The notes under the pieces are model-generated. The model worked only from the letters and a program-made list of their open reading frames with translations, was not told the DNA's origin and made no database searches. Source: Pseudovibrio sp. Ad37 (lineage in GTDB: Bacteria > Pseudomonadota > Alphaproteobacteria > Rhizobiales > Stappiaceae). Taken from it: a DNA stretch of 64,000 bases. Location: assembly GCF_001623075.1 (NCBI RefSeq), contig NZ_LMCF01000024.1, positions 124,001 through 188,000 on the forward strand, in the 5' to 3' direction. Below are positions 57,573 to 64,000 of this stretch, in pieces. The stretch's first letter is position 1; each line of letters begins with the position of its first letter. Both the position numbers and the translations under genes were made by a program.

Positions 57573-58093
57573 GCCAGTTCAACAAGTGCGGCAGGATCAA
57601 GCGAGAACAGGTTGCCCTCAAAAGTCTCTGCACCACGACCAAGCTCGATGATTGATTGTATCATGCGCCCATTTCGCTGCAAAAGAGTGTCTGCCAAAGA
57701 GATAAGCAGCGGGTTGGGTGTGGCTACAGGAGAAACCTTGCGCAAATGTTGGGCCAGCGCACGTTCATCCGTATCCGGCATAATCGCACAGGCAATGATG
57801 TAGGCAGCAGCTGTAGACCGGCTGACACCGGCCCAGCAATGCACCAGCAAACAGCCGTTACATGCAGCATCGCGGGAAAAATCCAGCAGTTGCTCTACAT
57901 GCGTCGCATTGGGGGCAAGCAGACCTTCACGTGCTTCAGTAATGTCGTTGAACTCCAGCACCAGATGGTGAGCAGGCTTTGTCTCAGAAGGCAAGATCAC
58001 CTCTGTTCCCGGAGAAACGAGAGAGAGCACATGGCTCGGCCTTGCTGAGGTCAACGTGTCTTCCAGCTTGGAAAGTGGACAGACATGCAGCAT
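57569..58093 (-). CDS. Protein tyrosine phosphatase-like enzyme (COG5350 type)
   Basis: Product is 174 aa. The cysteine phosphatase loop is VHCWAGVSRSTAAA (HCxxGxSRS) near residue 90, and the general-acid Asp may be in LEFNDITEAREG. It is linked in alphaproteobacteria with the NadQ gene, but the substrate is unknown. Start and stop both overlap the neighbours (TGATG with the HD gene, ATGA with nadQ), so the three are a coupled operon. Confidence 0.82.
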   Translation of the reverse strand: MLHVCPLSKLEDTLTSARPSHVLSLVSPGTEVILPSETKPAHHLVLEFNDITEAREGLLAPNATHVEQLLDFSRDAACNGCLLVHCWAGVSRSTAAAYIIACAIMPDTDERALAQHLRKVSPVATPNPLLISLADTLLQRNGRMIQSIIELGRGAETFEGNLFSLDPAALVELA

Positions 58094-58734
58094 CAGCGGC
58101 CTCCAACTCTTTTGCGAGCGTCATCAAGCTCAGCAAACCGGGCCAGAAAGACCTCTTGCGCATCCTTGGTTGGCAGCGGCTCAATGCTTGCTGCCAAGGC
58201 GTCCAGTTGCTCTGCTGTAACCTTTGCAGGCTTACCAAAAATTTTGTCAGCTTCGTCCTTGCTAAAGCCTGCCAGATGGATTGCTTCCAGATAGGCACTG
58301 ATAATGTCAGCCTTCTTGGCAAGCTTGGCAATGCTGACTGGCAAGTCGGGGGGCAGGTTGAACGCCCTGTGAATGGCATGGTGCAGCCGCTCTTCAACGG
58401 CCTTGTAGGTGCCACCCATCACGTTCTTGAAAGGGGAGATCATATCTCCGATCACATACTCAGGCGCGTCATGCAGCAAGACTGCCATACGCCATTGAAT
58501 ATCAAGATCAGGCTTGAGCATCAGCGCAATCTCTTCCACCACCACGCAGTGCTGGGCAACAGAGAACGCATGATCTCCAATTGTCTGCCCATTCCACCGT
58601 GCAACGCGCGCAAGGCCGTGCGCTATATCAGAGAGTTCCACATCCAACGGAGACGGATCAAGAAGATTAAGTCGTCTGCCAGAAAGCATCCGCTGCCAGG
58701 CACGGGGGGAAGATGAGGAAAGCTCTGCACACAT
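58093..58734 (-). CDS. HD-domain hydrolase, YfbR-like
   Basis: Product is 213 aa. The metal-binding HD motif is in MAVLLHDAPEYVIGD, with an upstream His in DHAFSVAQHCVVV. It resembles 5'-nucleotidase YfbR and other small HD phosphohydrolases that act on deoxynucleotides. The first gene of the HD/phosphatase/NadQ operon. Possible role in nucleotide or NAD turnover is only contextual. Confidence 0.85.
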   Translation of the reverse strand: MCAELSSSSPRAWQRMLSGRRLNLLDPSPLDVELSDIAHGLARVARWNGQTIGDHAFSVAQHCVVVEEIALMLKPDLDIQWRMAVLLHDAPEYVIGDMISPFKNVMGGTYKAVEERLHHAIHRAFNLPPDLPVSIAKLAKKADIISAYLEAIHLAGFSKDEADKIFGKPAKVTAEQLDALAASIEPLPTKDAQEVFLARFAELDDARKRVGGR

Positions 58735-58778
58735 TAGTCAATCAAGCCAGTCGTCAAGGTTAAGGTGGTGTCTACAGT

Positions 58779-58883
58779 GTATCTCCGAAAAGTGGAAACC
58801 GGTTTTCGGATAAAGATACGCAAAACAAAGGCTAAAGCAGTTCATGTGTTCCAGCTTAAATGCGAACTGCTTTAGCTGTATCT
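58779..58883. repeat. Rhizobiales-type palindromic intergenic element
   Basis: Two nested inverted repeats: CCGAAAA (58785-58791) with TTTTCGG (58803-58809) inside GTATCT/AGATAC, and the perfect CTAAAGCAGTTC (58832-58843) with GAACTGCTTTAG (58864-58875). GTATCT recurs at 58878. The CCGAAAA-GTGG-AAACCGG type of element is common between genes in Rhizobiales genomes. Confidence 0.75.
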
Positions 58884-58884
58884 C

Positions 58885-59727
58885 TTAATCAGATGAAGGC
58901 CAGTTGAAACTTGCCCATTCTTGAATGGAAGGGGTGAGGGGAACACCATCACATGTCAGCGATACACCTGCATCCATCGCAGTTTTCACACGGTCCAGTC
59001 TCAGCAGGGCGAGCCCATCGGTATCTTGCGAAGACCCCAATGTTCCAACGCTCTTCTCTCCAGCCAAAACATCGCTACCAGCGGCAGGAAGAGCACTTTC
59101 AGCGGAAACTTTGATGATACGCTTGCGGGCGGTTCCGCGGTGCTTCATGCGGGAAACAACTTCCTGCCCGATAAAGCAACCTTTGGAGAAAGCCACTCCA
59201 TTGAGACTGTCCATGTCCGTATCATGCGGAAAGACGTCTGCCAGCTGAAAGTCCAGCCCACTCTGCGGAATGCCAAGTTTGATGCGGTGCGCATGATAGT
59301 CAGCTTCTGAGGCAGTCTCTGCAACTTCGCCGGAGGAAACATAACGAACACCCATGTCAGCATGGCGAGGATCGCGCGGTTTATCCGCTGGCAAATCATC
59401 TCCCCAGTCTGCGATCACATGCATGGTCTCATCAGCAGGTTCCACAGTCACCTTGGCGCGAAGCTTATAAAAACCAAGACGCTTGGCAAACGCATCAAGT
59501 TCATCAGCGCTCACATCAATCAGGAAACCGCCTGTACTCTCATCTGCAAACACAATGAAGTCCCAGAGGATCTTTCCCTGAGGCGTAAGAAGAGCACCAA
59601 ATGCGCTGGAGGTCGCACTAATCTCGCTGATGTCACAGCTCACGAGATTTTGCAGAAACTCCTTGGCATCTTCGCCAAAAACCTTCACGAGCCGACGCGA
59701 AGTGAGAATGGTACGTTGTGATGCCAT
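58885..59727 (-). CDS. ygfZ: YgfZ/GcvT-family folate-binding protein
   Basis: Product is 280 aa from ATG 59727 behind AAGGA; the frame to 59769 has a poorer start. The YgfZ signature KGCFIGQEVVSRMKHRGTARKR is near residue 185. The protein binds tetrahydrofolate and helps build or repair [4Fe-4S] clusters, here relevant to enzymes such as NadA and ETF-QO. It is separated from btaA by a divergent region. Confidence 0.93.
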   Translation of the reverse strand: MASQRTILTSRRLVKVFGEDAKEFLQNLVSCDISEISATSSAFGALLTPQGKILWDFIVFADESTGGFLIDVSADELDAFAKRLGFYKLRAKVTVEPADETMHVIADWGDDLPADKPRDPRHADMGVRYVSSGEVAETASEADYHAHRIKLGIPQSGLDFQLADVFPHDTDMDSLNGVAFSKGCFIGQEVVSRMKHRGTARKRIIKVSAESALPAAGSDVLAGEKSVGTLGSSQDTDGLALLRLDRVKTAMDAGVSLTCDGVPLTPSIQEWASFNWPSSD

Positions 59728-60055
59728 GGGTCCGTCCTTCCAATGAATAAAACAACAAGAGTGTTTCATAACCCATCAGCTATGCGCACACCACGGAAAA
59801 AGAATAGTTTCTGTGGGTGACGAGGGAACTCCTCGCCTGCGCCCTGACACCTGCATGCGGGAGGAAAAACGCAAAATATGAGGCAGGTAAATAGAAATGT
59901 AAGTGCACTGAGTTGTTTACCGGAACATTCCAGTATTGCCGCGTTTTCAATATCTTTCTGCAATTACAATCAATGTTTCGACGTCGCAAAACTGTCGTGT
60001 GCGTGAACTAACTCTTTCTCTCGATTGATTTCAGTTCTTGATTCTGGAGATGCAC
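59728..60055. other. 328-base divergent region between ygfZ and btaA
   Basis: No gene. It should carry both promoters. A CTGTCGT at 59992 resembles one Pho-box half-site, but the partner half is poor. Confidence 0.4.
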
Positions 60056-61312
60056 GTGACATCAACTATCAGGCAGTCAAAGAAACGTTTGGATCGTGCA
60101 GTACATCGTTCAAAACTGATCTCCATAGAAGGCGCGTTGGAGCGTCTGTTCACCTTCGCATTTAAGGGACTGGTTTATCCGCAGATCTGGGAGGATCCAG
60201 AGGTGGATATGCAGGCACTGCAACTCAAGCCAGATTCCAAAATGGTGACAATTGCCTCTGGTGGCTGCAATGTCATGTCTTATCTCACCGCAAACCCGCA
60301 AGAGATTACGGCGGTCGATCTCAACCGCGCGCATGTGGCTTTGAACCGCCTGAAATTGACCGCGCTGGAAGAGTTCCCCGATTACGAGACGTTCTATCGG
60401 TTCTTCGGTGAGGCTGATGAAAAAGCCAATATTGCCGCCTATGAGAAGTATCTGAAGCCCGCCATTGATCCTGAAACCATGGCCTACTGGGAAGGGCGGG
60501 ACATGACAGCGTGGGGCCGCAAGCGCATCACCCTGTTCTCACGAGACCTCTACCATCACGGCATGCTCGGCTACTTCATTGGTCTTGGTCACTTCCTTGC
60601 AAAAATTTACGGCGTTGACCTGCGCAAAATGGCAGACGCACGTGACCTGAACGAACAGCGGTCATATTTCGACAAGGTTCTGGCACCGCTGTTCGATAAA
60701 CGCCTGATCCGCTGGGCGACCTCTAAAAAGATGTCGCTCTATGGCCTCGGCATCCCCCCGGCACAATATGAGAGCCTCGCCGCAGAAGGCGGTGGCAACA
60801 TGGCAGGCGTTCTCAAACAACGCCTGGAAAAGCTGGCCTGCGACTTTCCGATGGAAGACAACTACTTCGCCTGGCAAGCTTTCACCCGCGGATACGCGCC
60901 CTCTCAAACACACAATGGAACCGGTCTTTCCGGCCCTTTGCCACCCTATCTGAAGCCGCAACACTTCCCGGAAATTCGGAAAAGAGCCTCTCATGTGCGC
61001 GTTGTTAATCGGTCTTTCACAGAGCATCTGGATAATCAGGATGCAAACAGCCTTGATGCCTACGTCCTGCTCGATGCGCAGGACTGGATGACAGACAGGC
61101 AGCTGAACGATCTATGGGCAGGAATATCCCGAACGGCACGGCAAGGAGCGCGCGTCATCTTCAGAACGGCTGGTGAGCCAAGCATTCTGCCGGGGCGGGT
61201 CAATAACGAAATACTGGGGCAGTGGACCTATGAGGCGGCTGAAAGTGTACGCCTCAACAAGCTGGACCGCTCCTCTATCTACGGTGGTTTCCACCTCTAC
61301 ATCTATAACTGA
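60056..61312 (+). CDS. btaA: S-adenosylmethionine:diacylglycerol 3-amino-3-carboxypropyltransferase
   Basis: Product is 418 aa from GTG 60056, spaced 7 bases from GGAG; ATG 60050 is too close to it and TTG 60038 is unlikely. The DUF3419/BtaA family is clear: FKGLVYPQIWEDPEVDM near residue 37, then MVTIASGGCNVMSYLT and ITAVDLNRAHVALNRLKL, a variant Rossmann fold. It adds the homoserine head group of SAM to diacylglycerol, the first step of the betaine lipid DGTS. The next gene encodes the N-methylase. Phosphate limitation usually induces this pair. Confidence 0.93.
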   Translation: MTSTIRQSKKRLDRAVHRSKLISIEGALERLFTFAFKGLVYPQIWEDPEVDMQALQLKPDSKMVTIASGGCNVMSYLTANPQEITAVDLNRAHVALNRLKLTALEEFPDYETFYRFFGEADEKANIAAYEKYLKPAIDPETMAYWEGRDMTAWGRKRITLFSRDLYHHGMLGYFIGLGHFLAKIYGVDLRKMADARDLNEQRSYFDKVLAPLFDKRLIRWATSKKMSLYGLGIPPAQYESLAAEGGGNMAGVLKQRLEKLACDFPMEDNYFAWQAFTRGYAPSQTHNGTGLSGPLPPYLKPQHFPEIRKRASHVRVVNRSFTEHLDNQDANSLDAYVLLDAQDWMTDRQLNDLWAGISRTARQGARVIFRTAGEPSILPGRVNNEILGQWTYEAAESVRLNKLDRSSIYGGFHLYIYN

Positions 61313-61340
61313 ACAAGAATAAGCATGTGAGGGAAGTGAA

Positions 61341-62081
61341 ATGGCGAATGTAAAGTCCTCAGCCTCACTGATGGATAAAATCTATAAGAACCAACGGCAT
61401 TTTTATGATCTGACCAGAAAGCATTACCTTCTTGGCCGGGATCATTTGATCAAACATTTGGCAGCACCGCGTGGCAGCACAGTGCTGGAGCTCGGCTGCG
61501 GCACTGGTCGCAATCTGATTGAGGCAGCAAGAGCTTACCCGACCTGCCAGTTCTTTGGCGTCGATATCTCAGCAGAAATGCTGAAGACCGCAGAGGCCAA
61601 CATTCACAAAGCGGACCTGTCTCACCGGATTCATCTGGCTCAGGGTGATGCAACGAGCTTTGATCCGTTCGAAAAATTCGGCATCGACACATTTGACCGT
61701 GTCTTCCTGTCCTACTGCGTCTCAATGATCCCGCCATGGGAAGACGCTCTGCGCAACGGCACAAAGCTTCTGGCAAAAGGTGGCCAGTTGTCTGTTGTTG
61801 ATTTTGGTCAGCAGGAAAAACTGCCCGGCTTGTTCAAGCTGATGCTCAAGAAGTGGCTCGGCAGGTTCCATGTTTTACCGCGTGAGAACTTTCACGAAGT
61901 CATGAAAGGGCTGGCCGACGACAACAGAGCCAAACTGCGGTTCCTGCCTCTGTACCGTGGTTATGCCTACTACGCGGAACTCGACAGCAGCTTTTACACC
62001 CGCTTCATGGAAAAGCCTGAGCAGATGGACCTGCTGAAAGCGGAAAACGAAAGCCACCGCGAAATCCGCAAGGCGGGGTAA
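61341..62081 (+). CDS. btaB: Diacylglyceryl-N-methyltransferase for betaine lipid
   Basis: Product is 246 aa. It has a class I SAM methylase with motif I VLELGCGTGRNLIE near residue 47, motif II FFGVDISAEML and a LARGGQLSVVDFG-type motif. It is placed 28 bases after btaA, which is the usual order. BtaB methylates the amino group three times to give DGTS, a phosphorus-free lipid that replaces phosphatidylcholine. A terminator follows. Confidence 0.93.
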   Translation: MANVKSSASLMDKIYKNQRHFYDLTRKHYLLGRDHLIKHLAAPRGSTVLELGCGTGRNLIEAARAYPTCQFFGVDISAEMLKTAEANIHKADLSHRIHLAQGDATSFDPFEKFGIDTFDRVFLSYCVSMIPPWEDALRNGTKLLAKGGQLSVVDFGQQEKLPGLFKLMLKKWLGRFHVLPRENFHEVMKGLADDNRAKLRFLPLYRGYAYYAELDSSFYTRFMEKPEQMDLLKAENESHREIRKAG

Positions 62082-62092
62082 CTGAGCAAAGA

Positions 62093-62121
62093 AAAGCCCA
62101 CCAGAGCATCTGATGGGCTTT
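62093..62121 (+). terminator. Terminator between btaB and the secreted-protein gene
   Basis: AAAGCCCA (62093-62100) and TGGGCTTT (62114-62121) pair with an inner CAGA/TCTG around a 3-base loop. It can serve both converging genes. Confidence 0.8.
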
Positions 62122-62145
62122 CATCAATCGGTCATTGAAGACAAC

Positions 62146-62811
62146 TTAGTCTCCGGCAATAAAGCTCCGCACATCCCCATCCTTGGAAATGCCAAGGCGA
62201 TAGAAGGTCCATGCGCCATAATCCAGCATCTCAAAGTAATCGGCTGCAGTGACGATCTGGTACATCTCAACCTTCTGCGAAGGCGTCAGATCATGCAAAG
62301 GGTAGCGGGCAAAATAAGGCCAGATGTAAGTCTCTTCTTCCGTTCCCTCATTGAGCCGCAAATATCCGGCTGTCACAATATCCAGTAGGATCGCAAGGAT
62401 CTCGTGCCCTTCACCATCACCAGAGCTGTCTTTCAAAAAGCTGACCGGATCGCGCACAGGTGTGAACGAGAGTTCTGGTGGTTGCTCCTGCTTTGCAAAC
62501 AAAGGTGCCAACGCAGCAACATTGCCACTGCGAGCAATCTTGATCAGCGTCGCACGGGTTGCTCTGACAGCCTCCGGCAATTCTGTATCGTCATAAAAGA
62601 CGTCCAGCTTTGGCAACGGAGGTTCCTCTGCAAACTCACTGTCCAGCGCATCTTCACTGCTGGTATCTCTGTTGAAACCTTCATCAAGCAGAGGAAATTG
62701 TTCAGCCTTGGGGCGTTGGATGCGAATCGTTTCGGTCTTGATTGCCTGTGTTGCAGCCATAGCCGGAGCTGTAGTGCAAAGTAACCCTATGATGAGTAGG
62801 CGAAAATACAT
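62146..62811 (-). CDS. Secreted hypothetical protein (221 aa)
   Basis: Product is 221 aa. The signal peptide MYFRLLIIGLLCTTAPAMA ends at AMA-A. The mature protein is acidic, with a GEGHEILAILLDIVTAGYLRL helical part and a YLRLNEGTEEETYIWPYFAR block near the C-terminus. I know it only as a family of exported alphaproteobacterial proteins of unknown role. Single gene convergent with btaB. Confidence 0.7.
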   Translation of the reverse strand: MYFRLLIIGLLCTTAPAMAATQAIKTETIRIQRPKAEQFPLLDEGFNRDTSSEDALDSEFAEEPPLPKLDVFYDDTELPEAVRATRATLIKIARSGNVAALAPLFAKQEQPPELSFTPVRDPVSFLKDSSGDGEGHEILAILLDIVTAGYLRLNEGTEEETYIWPYFARYPLHDLTPSQKVEMYQIVTAADYFEMLDYGAWTFYRLGISKDGDVRSFIAGD

Positions 62812-62981
62812 GAAGTGCTCCGAAACGGATAAGAGGCGCGTGCTTTGCCCTTAGTTTAAGGGCTTGTTGGGAATCAAGGAAGAAACGGACCCTAACCTAT
62901 GCACAAGCTAGAGAGCCTTTAGAAAATTTATAGGAAGATCTGACAGGTCTTCTGCGCAGTTGGGAAGTATGGATTAAAGCG

Positions 62982-63614
62982 TTGAATATTGAACTCTTCA
63001 TTACAGGCATGATTATCGGGCTCGTCACGTCTGCTCCGATTGGCCCTGTAAACGTGTTGGCGATTAGGAGGGCAGTGCACTACGGCTTCCTTCCAGGCCT
63101 TATTGCAGGCTTCGGGGCAGTTCTGGCCGATGGTGTATTTGCAACCGCTGCTGCCTTTGGTGTGACGGCAATATCGGAGTTCGTTGAACGCCACGAGTTC
63201 TATATCCAGACGATAGGCGGGTTTCTTCTGATCATCTTCGGCATCGTCGTGTTCCGGTCTCACCCACATTTAAAGGGTGGCAGCGATGGTGGTCCAACGA
63301 TTTGGCGTGGGATGATTGTCTCTTTCGCCATGACTGTGACCAACCCAGGAGCAATTCTTGGCTTTATCGCTATTTTCGGCTCACTGGGAGAGCATGCGCC
63401 CGAGAAGGGGGACTATGTCGGCGCTCTGGCGCTCGTGCTGGGCGTGTTGAGTGGTGCTCTTCTATGGTGGGCTTGCCTGTCAGCGCTTGTGTCCAAGCTG
63501 CGAAACCGCATGAATGACAACTGGCTTTCCACCATCAACCACGGGGCAGGCATTATCCTGCTGCTCTTTGCAGCGCTCATCCTTGCCATGGTTGCAAGTG
63601 ATTTGATTTTCTAG
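62982..63614 (+). CDS. LysE/RhtB-family exporter
   Basis: Product is 210 aa from TTG 62982, because ATG 62969 is followed by a stop in two codons. The N-terminal membrane helix leads into the family signature TSAPIGPVNVLAIRRAVHYG. Five more helices follow, with NPGAILGFIAIFGSLG in the middle. It exports amino acids or similar solutes; the substrate is unknown. No good ribosome binding site is visible. Confidence 0.83.
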   Translation: MNIELFITGMIIGLVTSAPIGPVNVLAIRRAVHYGFLPGLIAGFGAVLADGVFATAAAFGVTAISEFVERHEFYIQTIGGFLLIIFGIVVFRSHPHLKGGSDGGPTIWRGMIVSFAMTVTNPGAILGFIAIFGSLGEHAPEKGDYVGALALVLGVLSGALLWWACLSALVSKLRNRMNDNWLSTINHGAGIILLLFAALILAMVASDLIF

Positions 63615-63653
63615 AGCGCGGTGCGTGAATGCAAATAAACGCTACGTGCTCTA
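63612..63653. repeat. Dispersed palindromic intergenic element, copy B
   Basis: TAGAGCGCGGTG to CGTGCTCTA. Compared with the element at 54719-54760, it shares AGCGCG, TGAATG, AAAT, AACGC and CGTGCTCT in the same order. The ends AGAGC/GCTCT are inverted. Confidence 0.6.
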
Positions 63654-63670
63654 ACACACCGGACCGGAAT

Positions 63671-63696
63671 CAAAAAAGCCCCGATCAATCGGGGCT
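63671..63696 (-). terminator. Rho-independent terminator at the right edge
   Basis: AGCCCCGAT (63677-63685) and ATCGGGGCT (63688-63696) form a perfect 9-bp stem. On the minus strand it is followed by a run of T residues. Confidence 0.9.
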
Positions 63697-63720
63697 CTTT
63701 GAAAAACAGCAGTGCTGAAA

Positions 63721-63996
63721 TTAGTGCAGACGACGTTCCAAAGAGTAGTCACCGCGCTCAACGCGCTGTGGCAATTCCTGCGCAAATTTGGAAACAGCTT
63801 CTTCTCCATAAAGAGAAACCAGATCCATCATTGCTGAGAACAGCGCTGCATGCGCAAGAGCTGTACTGTCGATGCCGTGGGAAAGACCATCCTCCCAAGC
63901 TTCCTGAATGAAGCTTAGAGCCAGTCGGCGGATGTCTGCATCAGATGCATCGATCTCTTCTGTGAATTCGCCGGCGATAGCGTCGTCCTTGATCAT
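63721..63996 (-). CDS. Small conserved hypothetical protein (91 aa)
   Basis: Product is 91 aa from ATG 63996, four bases from the window end, so an earlier start cannot be ruled out. It is acidic and mainly helical (RRLALSFIQEAWEDGL, then ALFSAMMDLVSLYGEEAV) and has no signal peptide. Its function is not known; it has the look of a conserved small Rhizobiales protein. Confidence 0.65.
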   Translation of the reverse strand: MIKDDAIAGEFTEEIDASDADIRRLALSFIQEAWEDGLSHGIDSTALAHAALFSAMMDLVSLYGEEAVSKFAQELPQRVERGDYSLERRLH

Positions 63997-64000
63997 GCTG

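Noticed and set aside
59992-60009. Possible Pho box before btaA
   Set aside because: CTGTCGT fits one half, but the second half (GTGAACT) matches only about three of seven bases.

Overview
The window looks like chromosomal DNA of a marine or host-associated alphaproteobacterium, most likely Pseudovibrio or a close Stappiaceae/Rhizobiales relative. That placement is inference. It rests on a CcrM-type GANTC methylase, an F0-only ATP synthase operon, a three-gene cluster ending in a NadQ-type regulator, nadABC in one operon, the betaine-lipid pair btaA-btaB, a Rhizobiales-style palindromic intergenic element, and a GC content that looks like the low fifties by eye. I see no rRNA, tRNA, CRISPR array, insertion sequence or prophage. 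Most of the window is dense housekeeping DNA with short accessory patches.

Layout. 0-6.3 kb: split glycine decarboxylase (gcvPA-gcvPB), two surface-glycan glycosyltransferases (GT61 and a GT11 fucosyltransferase) and a HAD phosphatase. 6.26-7.7 kb: tyrS with a striking leader. 7.8-16.2 kb: a cytidine-deaminase-like enzyme, an unknown protein, ccrM, a periplasmic glycerophosphodiesterase, AMP nucleosidase, mutY, a DciA-like protein and a lipoprotein. 16.7-23.8 kb: Tat-exported DsbA, SMC and the F0 operon atpI-B-E-F'-F. 23.8-26.7 kb: an accessory patch with a multiply frameshifted gene, an orphan 90-aa ORF and an FRG-domain protein. 26.7-34.2 kb: rnhB, a radical-SAM protein, a GT2 enzyme, a ceramidase-family membrane protein, maeB, an Mpo1-like protein, and a LysR regulator divergent from a 56-aa gene. 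34.2-42.4 kb: glyS and glyQ separated by a GH3 glycosidase, then a frameshifted FAD oxidase. 42.2-47.2 kb: SppA-type peptidase, a uracil-DNA glycosylase, ETF-ubiquinone oxidoreductase and a membrane protein. 47.2-51 kb: nadA-nadB-nadC under a palindromic operator. 51.2-56 kb: a periplasmic protein, an MFS transporter, acuI and a SleB hydrolase. 56.5-58.7 kb: HD hydrolase, tyrosine phosphatase and NadQ. 58.9-64 kb: YgfZ, btaA-btaB, a secreted protein, a LysE exporter and a small conserved protein.

Regulation is the most interesting part. In front of tyrS there is a strong promoter, then an apparently leaderless leader ORF with three consecutive Tyr codons. A perfect terminator-like hairpin follows, its 5' arm complementary to a GGCGGC inside the leader ORF, and then a second hairpin hides the tyrS Shine-Dalgarno sequence. 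This has the architecture of ribosome-mediated attenuation of tyrosyl-tRNA synthetase by tyrosine supply. In front of nadA a perfect 9-bp inverted repeat overlaps a TATAAT -10 box, with a weaker copy about 61 bp away, and the likely regulator (NadQ) is encoded about 6 kb away. The ccrM upstream region holds four GANTC sites and a CtrA-like TTAA pair.

Functional threads include membrane lipid work (btaA-btaB, glycerophosphodiesterase, ceramidase-family protein), NAD synthesis and its regulation, respiratory energy (F0, ETF-QO, malic enzyme), genome maintenance (SMC, MutY, UDG, RNase HII, CcrM) and one-carbon/glycine metabolism (GcvP, GlyQS, YgfZ).
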